This document shows, piece after piece, positions 15,933 through 31,917 of a stretch of DNA of 64,000 bases. The DNA is from CATQHS01 sp965203375 (GTDB lineage: Bacteria; Actinomycetota; Acidimicrobiia; Acidimicrobiales; Aldehydirespiratoraceae), in NCBI GenBank assembly GCA_965203375.1, contig OZ241886.1:1860001-1924000 (forward strand), read 5' to 3'. The position numbers and the translations under genes were made by a program. The stretch's first letter is position 1. Every line of letters begins with the position of its first letter. Under the pieces are notes generated by a model. That model did no database searches, was not told where the DNA came from, and was given only the letters and a program-made list of their open reading frames with translations.

Positions 15933-16339
15933 AGCAGGCTAGGTGTTTCTGATCTGAGAATTAGGCTCAGGTTGCACAGATGCATCCCATAGGTCGAGTA
16001 TTGTCTGTGTTTTAGTAGCTGCCTTTGCTCACCGTTGCTTAAATAGATGGGTCTCCTGGTCTCTTCAATTGATTGCAAGAAGTAGGGGTTTTCGATGGCC
16101 GAGCCGATCACCAGATCCACGGGTCTGCCGAATAGCTGTTCGAGGCCCTCCAGCAAGCCGAAGTAAGAGTTCGCGTACATGGCAATGGCCTCGGGCTTGA
16201 AGTCCACCACGAAGTCCAGATCGCTCTTCTCGTGGTTCCGACCGGTCGCAGCGGAGCCGAACAGATCGAGACGCCGCACGCCGTGACGGTGACAGAGGCT
16301 CTTCAGTTCGTCGGTTCGGTCCGCAACGGTGGGAATCAT
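15929..16339 (-). CDS. MNT-type minimal nucleotidyltransferase without its HEPN partner
   Basis: A 136-residue protein; the ATG at 16339 is preferred to a TTG six codons upstream. The nucleotidyltransferase signature is complete: LFGSAATGRNHEKSDLDFVVDF, with the two Asp of the S-D-L-D motif, and the later strand RPVDLVIGSAI. In MntA/HepT modules this protein AMPylates a HEPN toxin encoded next to it. No HEPN gene follows here: after RRPIYL the frame runs for about 35 further residues that look unrelated and end at the convergent gene. The module therefore seems truncated at the junction with 15054-15932. Confidence 0.75.
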   Translation of the reverse strand: MIPTVADRTDELKSLCHRHGVRRLDLFGSAATGRNHEKSDLDFVVDFKPEAIAMYANSYFGLLEGLEQLFGRPVDLVIGSAIENPYFLQSIEETRRPIYLSNGEQRQLLKHRQYSTYGMHLCNLSLILRSETPSLL

Positions 16340-16407
16340 CCTGGGCCCCAGTCTCAAGAAACGCTGGCTGGTGAGATTAGAGCCTATTCATGCTCGCGGG
16401 CCAGTCG

Positions 16408-19698
<3,291 letters not shown>

Positions 19699-19704
19699 TT
19701 CTGG

Positions 19705-22700
19705 CTATGCTTCCTCTCCAGACAATATTCTCCATACGCGTCTGTAGTCAGAGCCAGATAACGCTGAATTTGTAGGTCGCGCATAATCCCACTCCTCTAA
19801 GGTTAGAGATCTTAGGAAGCTGCGCGCGCGGCCAACAGAGAACCGATCCTCATCCCCTCCCATGGTGTCTCTATAGATGTCACCTAGAGATTCTGCTGCA
19901 CTACGTGGGACAGTGTTCATCCGCATCAGGATGGCCTCTTCAGATCTGACACCGTAATAGATCATCGCTGGAAGTGCATTCACACGACGTAGGTCGGCCT
20001 CTGACAAACTATCGAAATCCAATCCAGATATCTGACTTAAGGCCGAAATACCCCAGGTGCCATTATTTACAATGGCCCGATAAACTGCTTTACAGGCATC
20101 GCTTAGTGCCATAATGTCGTTTGAATCTCTATCATCACTAAAATAATCCCGAGCGATATCACTCATACCTTTGCCGTTGACCCAATCCCGTGTTATATTA
20201 GAGATACGAGAATGATCAAGACCTTTTCCACCTATCTGTTCAAGGTTATCTTTGAGCTGTGGCACTTTGAGCATGACTCCAAATAAGGCAGCCATCTTTC
20301 CTCCTTCTCCGAATAAACTATCAGGAGACCAATCAGATGGTGTAAGCTTTTCTTCTAAACCTCTTAGACCCGTCATTGCCATGTTCACACCCTCAGGAGA
20401 GAAGCCAGTTGAGTCTGCAAAGTCTTTAACTTCCGGTCTCATTTCTGCAAGTTTGCGGGCATAAGATTGGGTTGCATCCAATAATGCATCTGCTTTATGA
20501 TGAGTCGTCGGATCGTTACGAAGAGTAACATAGCCGTATGTTTGACGTAGTAGCTGCTCTGATTCCGCTAAAACTTCTTCTAAATTCCTCTTCTCGTTCC
20601 ATAAATGTGTCACATAGCACCGGAAATCTTCCCACTGATCCTGCCAAAGCACCTCAGAGAGATTTGATAACGAACCGCGCTCAGTGAGTTCATCTAATAA
20701 TGTAACAAGACGAGATACAAGCTTTTCCGTATTGTGGCTAACAAATTTTATCACATCTTCCCGACTGCCCCCCTCTGCTAAACCTATAACACCTACGCTA
20801 TCTTGCCCTAGCCGACCAGCACGGCCTGCTAAGTTCCAAAAATCTCGAGGTGACATCTCCACAGATCGTTTTCTATCTGGGATAAATCTTGATGCTAAGA
20901 ATACAGACGAGACGGGGAAATTGATTCCTTGCGCGATAGTTGAGGTGGCGCAAAGCACACGAAGGGCCCCGGTTTCTGCGAGCCACTCCATGAGTCCCCG
21001 TATATCATCAGATAGCCCGGCATGATGCACGCCTACTCCATGCTGGAGTGTCTCAATAAGAGGAAAGTCTGAACCCATCTCAGTTCGCAAAAAGTCCTGC
21101 ACTAGACTGACATCTTTCGGAACCTTGTCATAATCTGGCAGAGTTTGTGCAGCATGTTTAGCCATATTCCATACAGACTGAATCCTATTAGCTATTGCTA
21201 TACTAGTGCCGCGTGCTGACATCACAGTTCCGATAGCTGCTGTCTGTAACGCAAAGCTCTTCTGTTTATCTTTGCCTACAACAGTGCTTCTCGGCACATC
21301 AATAGGCTTAACCTTGCCGACATTATGTATGCCGTGCAAAGGCATCGTTTTTTCGGTTGCAGTAAGAGTTTCGTATTGAAGACGCCATCCAGCACGTTCG
21401 CTGTTATCTTCGACAGCACGGTAAATTCCGATTATCCGCTCATTTGGCTTCCATGGCATGGTTCCTAAACTGATAGCTTGCCCAGCATGCATGTCTTGTG
21501 CCAACCATCGCGCGATAGATTCTGAACTTTCAACATATGGCATTAGGAGCAAGAAGTTCGTTTGCGGTGATCCACGCTTTATCGTCGCGAGCAAGAATTC
21601 AATCCGCATTCCGCGACTGTCGTTCTCCAAATTGTGAGCTTCATCCATCACGAGTAAGGCTAGTGGTCTAGTGATCTTTTTGTTGCGGATTACTAGTGAA
21701 AGTTTCTCTGGTGTCGAAATTAGAATATCGAATGGCTGTTCTACATCGGTCAGTAATTCTTCTTCAAAAGCGTCTATCTCTATTGCAGCAGTTAATTGTT
21801 CGACTCGTAAACCTATGGGATTAAAATCTCTTCTCAGTCGTCGTGTCAATTGTGCAGTCAATGCTCGTGTAGGTGCCACATAAGCAACCCAACCTTTTTC
21901 TACACCGAACTGATTAAGTGCCTGCAAAATTCTGAATTGTGCTAGAAGAGTCTTACCACCAGATGTTGGCAAATCTATTACGATAGCAGTCTTCGCTTGA
22001 TCAAGAAGACCCTGTTCCAACAGGGCTGCCCGTTGAGGGGGTAGGAGTTCATACATTGCTTGATGCTCACGTTTTGTAAGGGAACGAACGAAATCTGATG
22101 TTTGAGAGTTGACTGTCCGTGTCGTCCACCACAATGAATTAGTAATCATAATGCGCCCAGTAGCGTGTAACCAGCGAAGAATAATCTCGTATTGGGCGTC
22201 GCCTGAAGCTGTCGCCGATTTAATTCCTGCTTCAAAATGTTTATCAATTTGGCTGAATGGATCAGTAGGCTGACCCTGGAGCATATAATGTGCAACTATT
22301 TCAGTTGTTCGAGCCCAATGATAAAGTGCAGCAAGTCGTAAGGCCCTAACGCGATCTAGCGCCTGAGAATCACCGCCCAGGTGCTGGTCTTCCATAGTCT
22401 GCTGATCATCTCGTAAGCCAGCGATAATTTCCCGAATGCGATCTAGGTCGTCCCATCCGTCTTTTCTAAATAATCTGATCCAGCAATCAAATAGCTTATA
22501 CAGAAGACGTTGATCCCAAGAGACATCCGCAGCGCTTGGAACATTCAATGTTCCCTGATTTTCTTTATACCAGCGACGTAAATCAGGCCATCTATCTCCA
22601 CAATACGCTAAAGCTGAGAGTTGAAGAACAAAGTACAACCTCTCTTGCGTTTGTTCTGGTACTGGAAGAAGGCGACGGATATCAAACGCCTTAAAGGAGG

Positions 22701-22983
22701 CCGCTATTGTCTGGTTACGTAGTTCGCTATCGTTACCATCCGGCCTGCTCAGTTGGTCTAGTCCTTCTATTGCCGCTAGTTCGTATGCCAAAGCAACTCT
22801 ATCTAGAAAAGATATATCTTCTATACTCTGATCAAAATTGAATATTATTTGTTGTCCTACTGCCTGTTGTGCGAAATTTTCATTTACTAAGTTTTCCGCA
22901 CGGTCCAGGTTTCTGGTACCGATTGCTTGAAGCGCCCAATGCGACTTTAATGCTTGGAAATGTTCTTCTTCAGAGAGACTCAT
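19705..22983 (-). CDS. Ski2-like DEAH helicase, candidate HamB of a Hachiman-type system
   Basis: A 1092-residue superfamily 2 helicase. Motifs in order: IDLPTSGGKTLLAQF (Walker A, near residue 340), VAPTRAL (Ia), LVMDEAHN (DEAH, near 444), then VHHAGLSDDIR, LCATSTIAQGINFP and NLAGRAGRLGQ (motif VI, near 721), a Ski2-type pattern. A 300-residue helical N-terminal domain precedes the motor. Its ATG overlaps the stop of the small nuclease gene (ATGA). In Hachiman defence HamA is a DUF1837 nuclease and HamB a helicase of this kind; the pairing, sizes and order fit. AT-rich codon use differs from hsdM and hsdR, so the pair was probably inserted into the restriction operon. Confidence 0.75.
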   Translation of the reverse strand: MSLSEEEHFQALKSHWALQAIGTRNLDRAENLVNENFAQQAVGQQIIFNFDQSIEDISFLDRVALAYELAAIEGLDQLSRPDGNDSELRNQTIAASFKAFDIRRLLPVPEQTQERLYFVLQLSALAYCGDRWPDLRRWYKENQGTLNVPSAADVSWDQRLLYKLFDCWIRLFRKDGWDDLDRIREIIAGLRDDQQTMEDQHLGGDSQALDRVRALRLAALYHWARTTEIVAHYMLQGQPTDPFSQIDKHFEAGIKSATASGDAQYEIILRWLHATGRIMITNSLWWTTRTVNSQTSDFVRSLTKREHQAMYELLPPQRAALLEQGLLDQAKTAIVIDLPTSGGKTLLAQFRILQALNQFGVEKGWVAYVAPTRALTAQLTRRLRRDFNPIGLRVEQLTAAIEIDAFEEELLTDVEQPFDILISTPEKLSLVIRNKKITRPLALLVMDEAHNLENDSRGMRIEFLLATIKRGSPQTNFLLLMPYVESSESIARWLAQDMHAGQAISLGTMPWKPNERIIGIYRAVEDNSERAGWRLQYETLTATEKTMPLHGIHNVGKVKPIDVPRSTVVGKDKQKSFALQTAAIGTVMSARGTSIAIANRIQSVWNMAKHAAQTLPDYDKVPKDVSLVQDFLRTEMGSDFPLIETLQHGVGVHHAGLSDDIRGLMEWLAETGALRVLCATSTIAQGINFPVSSVFLASRFIPDRKRSVEMSPRDFWNLAGRAGRLGQDSVGVIGLAEGGSREDVIKFVSHNTEKLVSRLVTLLDELTERGSLSNLSEVLWQDQWEDFRCYVTHLWNEKRNLEEVLAESEQLLRQTYGYVTLRNDPTTHHKADALLDATQSYARKLAEMRPEVKDFADSTGFSPEGVNMAMTGLRGLEEKLTPSDWSPDSLFGEGGKMAALFGVMLKVPQLKDNLEQIGGKGLDHSRISNITRDWVNGKGMSDIARDYFSDDRDSNDIMALSDACKAVYRAIVNNGTWGISALSQISGLDFDSLSEADLRRVNALPAMIYYGVRSEEAILMRMNTVPRSAAESLGDIYRDTMGGDEDRFSVGRARSFLRSLTLEEWDYARPTNSALSGSDYRRVWRILSGEEA

Positions 22984-23777
22984 TGGTGCCGCTCCCTTAG
23001 TTGTGAAACCATCTCACTCAGGTTATTGATACAATCTTCTGGAAGGTATAGCGCTACTAACTCTATCTTAGTTTTGGAGGGGCGATCAACATCAAGCGAG
23101 TTCACACGAGAAAATAAATCCTGTTCGTTGGGTCGCACATCTCTAATGAGTATACCGTACAGTTGCACATCTGAAGAATCCTCTAGGTAGCGCTTGCTGG
23201 CAGCTTCAAATCGTGATCGCCAAGATGCTGCGGTAGCACGTAATGCTAGATATAGGAGTAATTTATCCCTTATTAACTGATCATCTCGTAAGTCTTCTAG
23301 TTGTTTTTTTAGACCAGTTTTTCCATACATAGAGCCGGGTGGGTAGCTCTTATCACTTGAAGTCTTTATCTCACCAAACGCCAAGCAATCTCCATCATCA
23401 TCACTACCCAAACCTACCAAGTCAGCTCCAGGTAAACTAGAACCGCTCTTTCGCTCGTCGTGGCCATCTGGCCATGGGAAAAAACAGGATCGGTGGTCGG
23501 TCAAGTAGGCCTCAGCGATTGCCTCCCCTACTTTCCAGTTTTCAAAACTTTCACGGCTAGTAAGAATTCGATCTAGCGCACTTTGCGTATGGTGAGTATC
23601 TGCAAGAGGAGTAAGAATAGCTGTAATGTTAACTTTGCCGTGATCATCAAACAAGATTGCAGTTACTTTCCCGCCCATAGCTTCATGTAAATCTTCGTTA
23701 GACCAAGTTAATCCGACGCCTGAACACTGTCGGATAGTGCCATGCCTGTATATTTCAGAACCTGCTGGTACTTTCAT
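22980..23777 (-). CDS. PD-(D/E)XK-type nuclease, candidate HamA (DUF1837-like)
   Basis: A 265-residue protein beginning one base after the hsdS stop and overlapping the helicase start by four bases. The likely nuclease core is LPGADLVGLGSDDDGDCLAFGEIKTSS (residues 112-139), with Asp in GADLV and the E-x-K of GEIKT. A helical segment KKQLEDLRDDQLIRDKLLLYLALRA follows, as expected in HamA/AbpA proteins. The direct coupling to a Ski2-like helicase is the main support for the Hachiman-like call. The alternative is another two-gene nuclease-helicase system. The role inferred is antiphage defence, probably triggered by nucleic acid sensed by the helicase. Confidence 0.6.
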   Translation of the reverse strand: MKVPAGSEIYRHGTIRQCSGVGLTWSNEDLHEAMGGKVTAILFDDHGKVNITAILTPLADTHHTQSALDRILTSRESFENWKVGEAIAEAYLTDHRSCFFPWPDGHDERKSGSSLPGADLVGLGSDDDGDCLAFGEIKTSSDKSYPPGSMYGKTGLKKQLEDLRDDQLIRDKLLLYLALRATAASWRSRFEAASKRYLEDSSDVQLYGILIRDVRPNEQDLFSRVNSLDVDRPSKTKIELVALYLPEDCINNLSEMVSQLRERHQ

Positions 23778-23778
23778 G

Positions 23779-25400
<1,622 letters not shown>

Positions 25401-25404
<4 letters not shown>

Positions 25405-25815
25405 GAGTTTCGCCTAGTCGTCTCTTTTATGAGAAACCTCATGCTATCTAAAAAGTCAGGCATGGCCGCTATGATCGTCTTTAACAGTTCTGGATCGTAT
25501 ATGTAGGGCGTCTTATTTATCAAGTTCTTGTAGCTCATGTAGGGCACTGGGTCATGTATCAGTCCGGCTCTTGCTGCGTCGCGCATCAGATTGGCGAAGC
25601 TCATCTCCTCCAGTTCTCGCGGGTAGGCGACGATCTCTGAAAGTTGTCTGCGAATCGCCTTTACGGCTAGCGTGTAGGTGATCTCGAATTTCTTGATAAC
25701 CGCAGACCAGATCGCATCTTGCGCGACTGCGTTGAGTTGTCTCATGCGCTCCGTGTTCTCGCTGACGTCCAGTAGCTCACCGAGGGACTGGTAGGACTTC
25801 CTGAGATGGTCGAAC

Positions 25816-25826
<11 letters not shown>
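25401..25826 (-). CDS. HI0074-type nucleotidyltransferase substrate-binding (HEPN-like) protein
   Basis: A 141-residue helical protein. Length, the opening LRKSYQSLGELLD, the central helix IKKFEITYTLAVKAIRRQL and the segment RDAARAGLIHDPVPYMSYKN fit the HI0074 family, which pairs with HI0073-type nucleotidyltransferases. Typical members end this segment with RN-x-x-SH; here it is KNLINKTPYIYD, with neither the Arg nor the His, so ribonuclease activity looks lost. The gene overlaps hsdM by 11 bases and the fused nucleotidyltransferase-hsdS by four, placing the two halves of the pair side by side. Confidence 0.75.
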
Positions 25827-27393
<1,567 letters not shown>

Positions 27394-27452
27394 GAGCCCT
27401 CCGGCCCGGTGTCGTCGCGGGTCTTCTCTGCGGTAACCACGGTCGTCAGTTC

Positions 27453-27902
27453 CTATCCCATGGATTGGTAAATGGCAACTTCTAAACCGCCGAAGTCACT
27501 TTCGCTACGTCGGTTTGGGACTTCAAGGTTAATTCCGCGGGGCATGTTTTCTATCAGCCACTGTCCCATTGGTGGACGAGGTGCTGGCTGGTCTTGCCAG
27601 AGTTTGTCGAGAGAAGCAATAGATTCAGATAACCCGGGCTTTGGATCTATGACGGCCACGAAGCCATCATTGTGCCGCTCCAGTATGTATCCGTTTTCCT
27701 TCACAAACTCAACGGCATCGCCGGGGTCCTCGCCTGCAGCTACGATTCCAACGCGCCCGTGCTGATTGCAGGTGACCACCTTGATGCCTCTGGGGTTGTG
27801 TTCTCCTTGGGGCAGTGTCTCCTTTGAATCCGGGTCGTATTCGAAATGGACCCCATTGTCCTTGAGGGCTTTGCCTAGCCCTTTTTGAAAATCATCAGCC
27901 AT
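27453..27902 (-). CDS. Small hypothetical protein, 149 residues
   Basis: Not recognised. It has an excellent AAGGAGGT Shine-Dalgarno sequence about seven bases before the ATG at 27902. The protein is acidic and soluble, with VKENGYILERHNDGFVAVID as the most structured-looking part. It lies 60 bases upstream of hsdM on the same strand and could be co-transcribed, perhaps as an accessory or regulatory member. AT-richer than hsdM. Confidence 0.6.
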   Translation of the reverse strand: MADDFQKGLGKALKDNGVHFEYDPDSKETLPQGEHNPRGIKVVTCNQHGRVGIVAAGEDPGDAVEFVKENGYILERHNDGFVAVIDPKPGLSESIASLDKLWQDQPAPRPPMGQWLIENMPRGINLEVPNRRSESDFGGLEVAIYQSMG

Positions 27903-27961
27903 ATGTCCACCTCCTTACCTACATCCAACTTATTTCATGGTATCATAAGCCTTTTCCAAAG

Positions 27962-28624
27962 TCAAGCGAAATTTTTTCTCTCCCGGTCCCTGCTACCACA
28001 AAGGGGGTTGGCGCGGTTTGTGGCGCGTATTGGTGGTTTGACGGTGGTTTGGGGCTGTTTGGGGTTCCGGCAGCGGGGTTGTGGGCGTGATGCAGACGAC
28101 GGCGGGGCGGGTTTTGTTGCGCCAGATGCGGGTTTTGGAGCGGGTGAGGGGTATGTACCACATCTTCCCGACGGCGTCGGTGGCGGCGATGGCGGGGGCG
28201 CCCGGCGAGGGTGGCCTTGTGGGGGCCGAGCGCGGCCGCGGCGGGTTTTGGCGATGGAGGTGATGGCGTTGTCGAGGAGCCGGATCATGTCCGCGGCGTG
28301 CAGGGCGCCGACGTAGGCGGCGGCGATCCCGCCGGGGCGGCGGTTGGCGAGTTCGAGGGCTTTGTCGGTGAAGGCGGTGGCGTCGGAGCGGCCGGGGTGG
28401 TTGAGGAAGGCGGCGAGGATGACTCGTTCGCCGGGGTGGGGGTTGCGGGCGAGGGCCAGGACGGCTTGGTGGCCGACGCCGCTGCCGGTGCGGGTGTTGT
28501 AGGCGCGGGCGTCGGGGTCGCAGCGCTGCGGGGAGAGTTCGCCGGTGGCTGCGTCGAGGCGCCGACGGGGGCGGCGGGGGTCGGCGGCGAAGAGGGCTTT
28601 GACCCAGGTGGGGTCCGGCACCAC
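27962..28624 (-). pseudogene. Possible frameshifted hypothetical gene
   Basis: The first 130 codons of this frame look like a real protein (GVGHQAVLALARNPHPGERVILAAFLNHPG, ALELANRRPGGIAAAYVGALHAADMIRLLD), with codon bias typical of this genome. After ITSIAKTRRGR the sequence turns Pro/Arg-rich, while another frame then gives a more protein-like run (VHTPHPLQNPHLAQQNPP). A frameshift near 28225 would explain this. No family is recognised. The 3' end is AT-rich and adjoins the start region of the gene at 27902. Confidence 0.35.
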
Positions 28625-29402
28625 CCGCGTGTTGCTCGGTTCAACTCATAATGAGTGGAATTATGGCAGGCTCCGTCCGCCCGGGCGGGACTTGGGTACG
28701 CGGCCCGGCGATTAGGCAACGCCGGCGAACCGAGCACGTCGCGAAATCCCAGCTCAGAGCTATTAGAGCCGCGTCTAACTGCCGTCTGCTGCATTAGGGC
28801 GGTCAGTGTCCTATCCCGGTCGGGAGTCGATTTGCGGGCGGCTGGAGCGCGAGCGCATGCCATCGGTGCCCGCCGCGCCGGGACGGCCCCGGCTCGCTAG
28901 CTGGTCACCGGAATCCACATCCGGCCCCGCCAACCGGCGTCTGGTATGGCTTTTATCGCACGCCTATCGGTCTTATATGTGTCAACGCGGGCCGGTGCTC
29001 GAACAGTTATGTCGTATTGCCGGTAATCGCCTATATGACGGCTCTCTGATGATCGTTATCTGTGCTGAAGCGCCGCGGGCTTCTACGACCGCGGCCTGTT
29101 CTCGGCCCAATTCGACGGGCGGCCGCGGCATCCCCGGGAGGTGCCCGATAGCCGAAGCGGCCCAAGGTCACGGCGGCGGAATCAGGCTGCTGAAAGCCGG
29201 GTGGCGCGTGGTTCTGAGGCCGCGGCAGGCGGAGCGCAGACGGCCCCCGAGGGTTCTGGCACCGGCTCTCGGGACGCCGCTTCTGATGCCAGGCGAAGCC
29301 GACAGGTGGAACGCGGCGCACAGAAAGGCGCGAACCGACGGGGGATAAATCTGGGCTGGCGCGGGTTGTGGCGCGAAGTAGTGGTCGGGCGGAAGACTGA
29401 GA
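28625..29402. other. Intergenic region of about 780 bases without a supported gene
   Basis: Several open frames of 60-180 codons exist on both strands, but all are Arg/Pro/Ala-rich, overlap one another and lack recognisable motifs or start signals. The region looks like eroded sequence between accessory genes. Confidence 0.5.
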
Positions 29403-29837
29403 TTAGGTTGACGCGTCGTGGGATTGGGCTGGCCAGGATGCGGACAGCGGGTCGACGGCACCGCAGAGGATGATCCCGACTGTGGACCAGTCGCCGTCCC
29501 AGCCTTCCGTGGACTTGGCTTGGGTTTTCGTCATGTTGGGAATCATGCTCGGCTGGATGCGGTGATACCCGGGGTCGAGGTAGAAGCATCCGAGGTAGCG
29601 CCCTAGCCGCTGTTCTCCGTCTGTGGCCGGGGCGACGACTATGCAGATACCGAACGCTTCGTGCTTGTCGCTGACATGCGCGATCTTGCCGGGTCCCTCC
29701 TGGACCGCATCTTCGATGGGGGTGCCTGGCAGCACCTCCAGGCGGACGGGGCCGGAGGTTGGGCTGAAGGTAGCTAGCAGCATCTCCACTTTGGCTTCGA
29801 GCAAGGCGATCCGGTCGGAGTCGGTCGGAGTGTTCAT
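29403..29837 (-). CDS. Hypothetical protein, 144 residues
   Basis: Not recognised. The ATG at 29837 has a TATGCT box exactly six bases upstream, so a leaderless message is likely; an in-frame start at 29867 is less likely. A short N-terminal helix (RIALLEAKVEMLLATF) precedes a beta-rich part (PVRLEVLPGTP, GKIAHVSDKHEAFGICIVV, YLGCFYLDPGYHRIQP). No membrane segment or signal is seen. Its neighbours are also hypothetical. Confidence 0.55.
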   Translation of the reverse strand: MNTPTDSDRIALLEAKVEMLLATFSPTSGPVRLEVLPGTPIEDAVQEGPGKIAHVSDKHEAFGICIVVAPATDGEQRLGRYLGCFYLDPGYHRIQPSMIPNMTKTQAKSTEGWDGDWSTVGIILCGAVDPLSASWPAQSHDAST

Positions 29838-29843
29838 GCCCTC

Positions 29844-29849
29844 AGCATA
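29844..29849 (-). promoter_or_regulatory. Candidate -10 box of leaderless hypothetical gene
   Basis: TATGCT on the minus strand ends six bases before the ATG at 29837. Confidence 0.45.
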
Positions 29850-30027
29850 CAAGGCGACACGCGCCAACCACTAAGAGTCGCAACTCCATCACCGTTACTC
29901 AGGCCGGGGGACTGACCGCCGCGCCACCCGCCCGCCGCGCTCATTACCAGACAGGATGAGGGCTTTGGCGTCATAGGCGTCCCCTCCCCGCTGAGCGTTC
30001 CTGGCTGCTGTGGTTAAAGGGGGCGAC

Positions 30028-31479
30028 CTAGAAGGGCGTGATCAGACCGCGCCCGCTGGGGTTGCTCCACAGGTTGACGATCCCGACGGGGCGGAAGATG
30101 CCGGGCGCTCCGCTGTAGCCCGTCTCTTCCTCGTAGTCGCCGGGCGGTGCCCAGAATCGGCGGTCTTGCCGCATGCGGACAGGACCGCCGTAGTTGGCCG
30201 GGGCGTCGCCGGGGCCTAGCGGCTTGCCGTCGGCGTCTAAGATCATGAACGGCTTGCCGTCGATCTTGATCTTCGCGGCTTTCTCTAGCGCCATTCGCTC
30301 GTAGTCGGAGTCGTCTGCGTCTGCTGGGACGTCTTCGGGTCCGGGTATGGGCATCTCGATGGTTATCTGCGGGAGCACGGCGGCGGCGTCTATCGGCGTC
30401 ACCTCACAGCGCAGCGTGTCGGCTATGTGTCCTACAAGGGCAGGGCAGCCGCCAGCGGCGTGGACCAGGTTCCCGAACCTGATCGCTCCAGGCGCACGGG
30501 CCTGCACCGTGATGACAGACTCGCCGTCGGCGGAAGCGGTCACTCCCGACCACTCCATCCAGGTTTCAAGCAGCCGCTCGAGCGCCGACAGCCCGCCGCC
30601 TTCTTCTCCGGGCGGGAGCACGCGCCCGCAGCTGGCGATGGATACGGCCACAGACAGCGCCCCGGTGGTGCGGCGCATAAGGTCGGTCACATCCCGCATC
30701 TGTTCGAGGGTCCATTCTTCGAAGGGAGCTTCCGCGTTGTCGCTGGAAGCGTGGATCAGCACCTTGTCATCTGTGGCGTTGATGTTCGCCGGGTGCGCCC
30801 CGGCGTTGCGCAAGGCGGCCAACCCCCGGTCAAGCAGGTCTTGGCGGCGCCTACTCAAAGCGTCCGGTACCTGCTTCCGGGTCAAAAGCTTGCCGAGCGT
30901 GTCGGTGTACTGAGTTTTCTTGTAGCGCCCAACGGCGTCTGCATGGCTGGCTGCATCGGTGCCGGTCTGGTAGCGCGATGCGATGATGATCCCCAAGTAG
31001 AACCGGAGCGACTGCTCTGTAACATCGCGCACATGCTCGGTGAGTTTCAACGCTTCGCCGAGAAGCTCCTCCGGCAAAGCGGAGTTGTCGGGGGCCGCCG
31101 CTGTGCGCCGCGCGTATCTGTGTAACGCGACATTCATAGCCGCTGCTCTCGGTGTGGCTTCTGACATGACTGCAGTTACGACATCATCGTCAGAACCCTC
31201 CCCGGTGAGCCACAAGACGCACTCTTGGACGATCGCCCAGTCATCTGGTTGGAATAAGGTGGCCCAGTAGCCGGTCCGCCAAGCTGGCAGCCCGTGACCC
31301 CGGGCGGGCAGATCGTTCTGTTCCAGCGCCGTGATGCCCTTGTCGATCAGCGCCGCAATGTCTCCATCCGTTACTTCGTCCGCCAGCGACTTGGCTTCTA
31401 ACAGCAAGTCGATGCCGTCGGCAGACGACTGCTGCAACTTAGAGGACGGCGGCGCAGCCTGGAGATAGTTGTCTGTCAT
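30028..31479 (-). CDS. Hypothetical protein, 483 residues, with HEPN-like R-x4-H segment
   Basis: Not recognised. The ATG at 31479 (MTDNYLQ) is chosen; the open frame continues upstream through non-coding-looking sequence. The N-terminal two thirds are helical. Around the middle, LLDRGLAALRNAGAHPANIN contains RNAGAH, which fits the R-x4-H signature of HEPN domains and occurs at the end of a long helix as expected. The C-terminal part is beta-rich with GKPFMILDADGKPL. No membrane segments. It sits in the accessory region and diverges from the solute-binding protein gene. Confidence 0.55.
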   Translation of the reverse strand: MTDNYLQAAPPSSKLQQSSADGIDLLLEAKSLADEVTDGDIAALIDKGITALEQNDLPARGHGLPAWRTGYWATLFQPDDWAIVQECVLWLTGEGSDDDVVTAVMSEATPRAAAMNVALHRYARRTAAAPDNSALPEELLGEALKLTEHVRDVTEQSLRFYLGIIIASRYQTGTDAASHADAVGRYKKTQYTDTLGKLLTRKQVPDALSRRRQDLLDRGLAALRNAGAHPANINATDDKVLIHASSDNAEAPFEEWTLEQMRDVTDLMRRTTGALSVAVSIASCGRVLPPGEEGGGLSALERLLETWMEWSGVTASADGESVITVQARAPGAIRFGNLVHAAGGCPALVGHIADTLRCEVTPIDAAAVLPQITIEMPIPGPEDVPADADDSDYERMALEKAAKIKIDGKPFMILDADGKPLGPGDAPANYGGPVRMRQDRRFWAPPGDYEEETGYSGAPGIFRPVGIVNLWSNPSGRGLITPF

Positions 31480-31917
31480 CTGTTGTCTACTTTCTAGGTG
31501 GGTGGGATCTGTCACCGAGAGTTTGTCTGATAGGGCGTGCCAGTTACCGCCCGGGCTTGGCATCTCCACAACCCCGCGGCGCGTTCCTGCCGCCAGCTCC
31601 TCCGAGGCGGGAACGCGGGAATTTCGCAACAACGCGCGCCAGTCCCGGTCAGGGCCGGCAACGGGCCGTTCCTGAGAAAATCGTTCCCGAAACCCGCGAT
31701 TTTTGTTCCCGGGCCGGTTTTGGCAGGGGCCTTGACCTGGGGTGGAGCTAATTCGCGCAGCCCCCCACAAAGCCTAACCGGGCTGGGCTTGCTCTCGGGT
31801 GTAGGTCGGTCGGGCAGTGTCGGCGCGCCCCAGTACCGTCATCGCCCGAGAGTCCGAGACCTGGCTGGCCTGGCCCCGGGCGCTCACGATGCACGATTCG
31901 AACGGAAGGTCGTCGAC
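31480..31917. other. Divergent intergenic region with repeated GTTCC/GGAAC words
   Basis: This 438-base region separates the 483-residue protein gene from the solute-binding protein gene. The words GTTCC or GGAAC recur in the 31580-31720 part. No complete operator palindrome or gene is recognised; both promoters must lie here. Confidence 0.35.

Noticed and set aside
28655..29473. Several plus-strand frames of 80-180 codons
   Set aside because: They are Arg/Ala/Gly-rich, overlap other frames and show no motif or start signal.
31580..31720. GTTCC/GGAAC words as LexA (SOS) boxes
   Set aside because: No copy has the paired GAAC-N4-GTTC spacing expected for actinobacterial SOS boxes.
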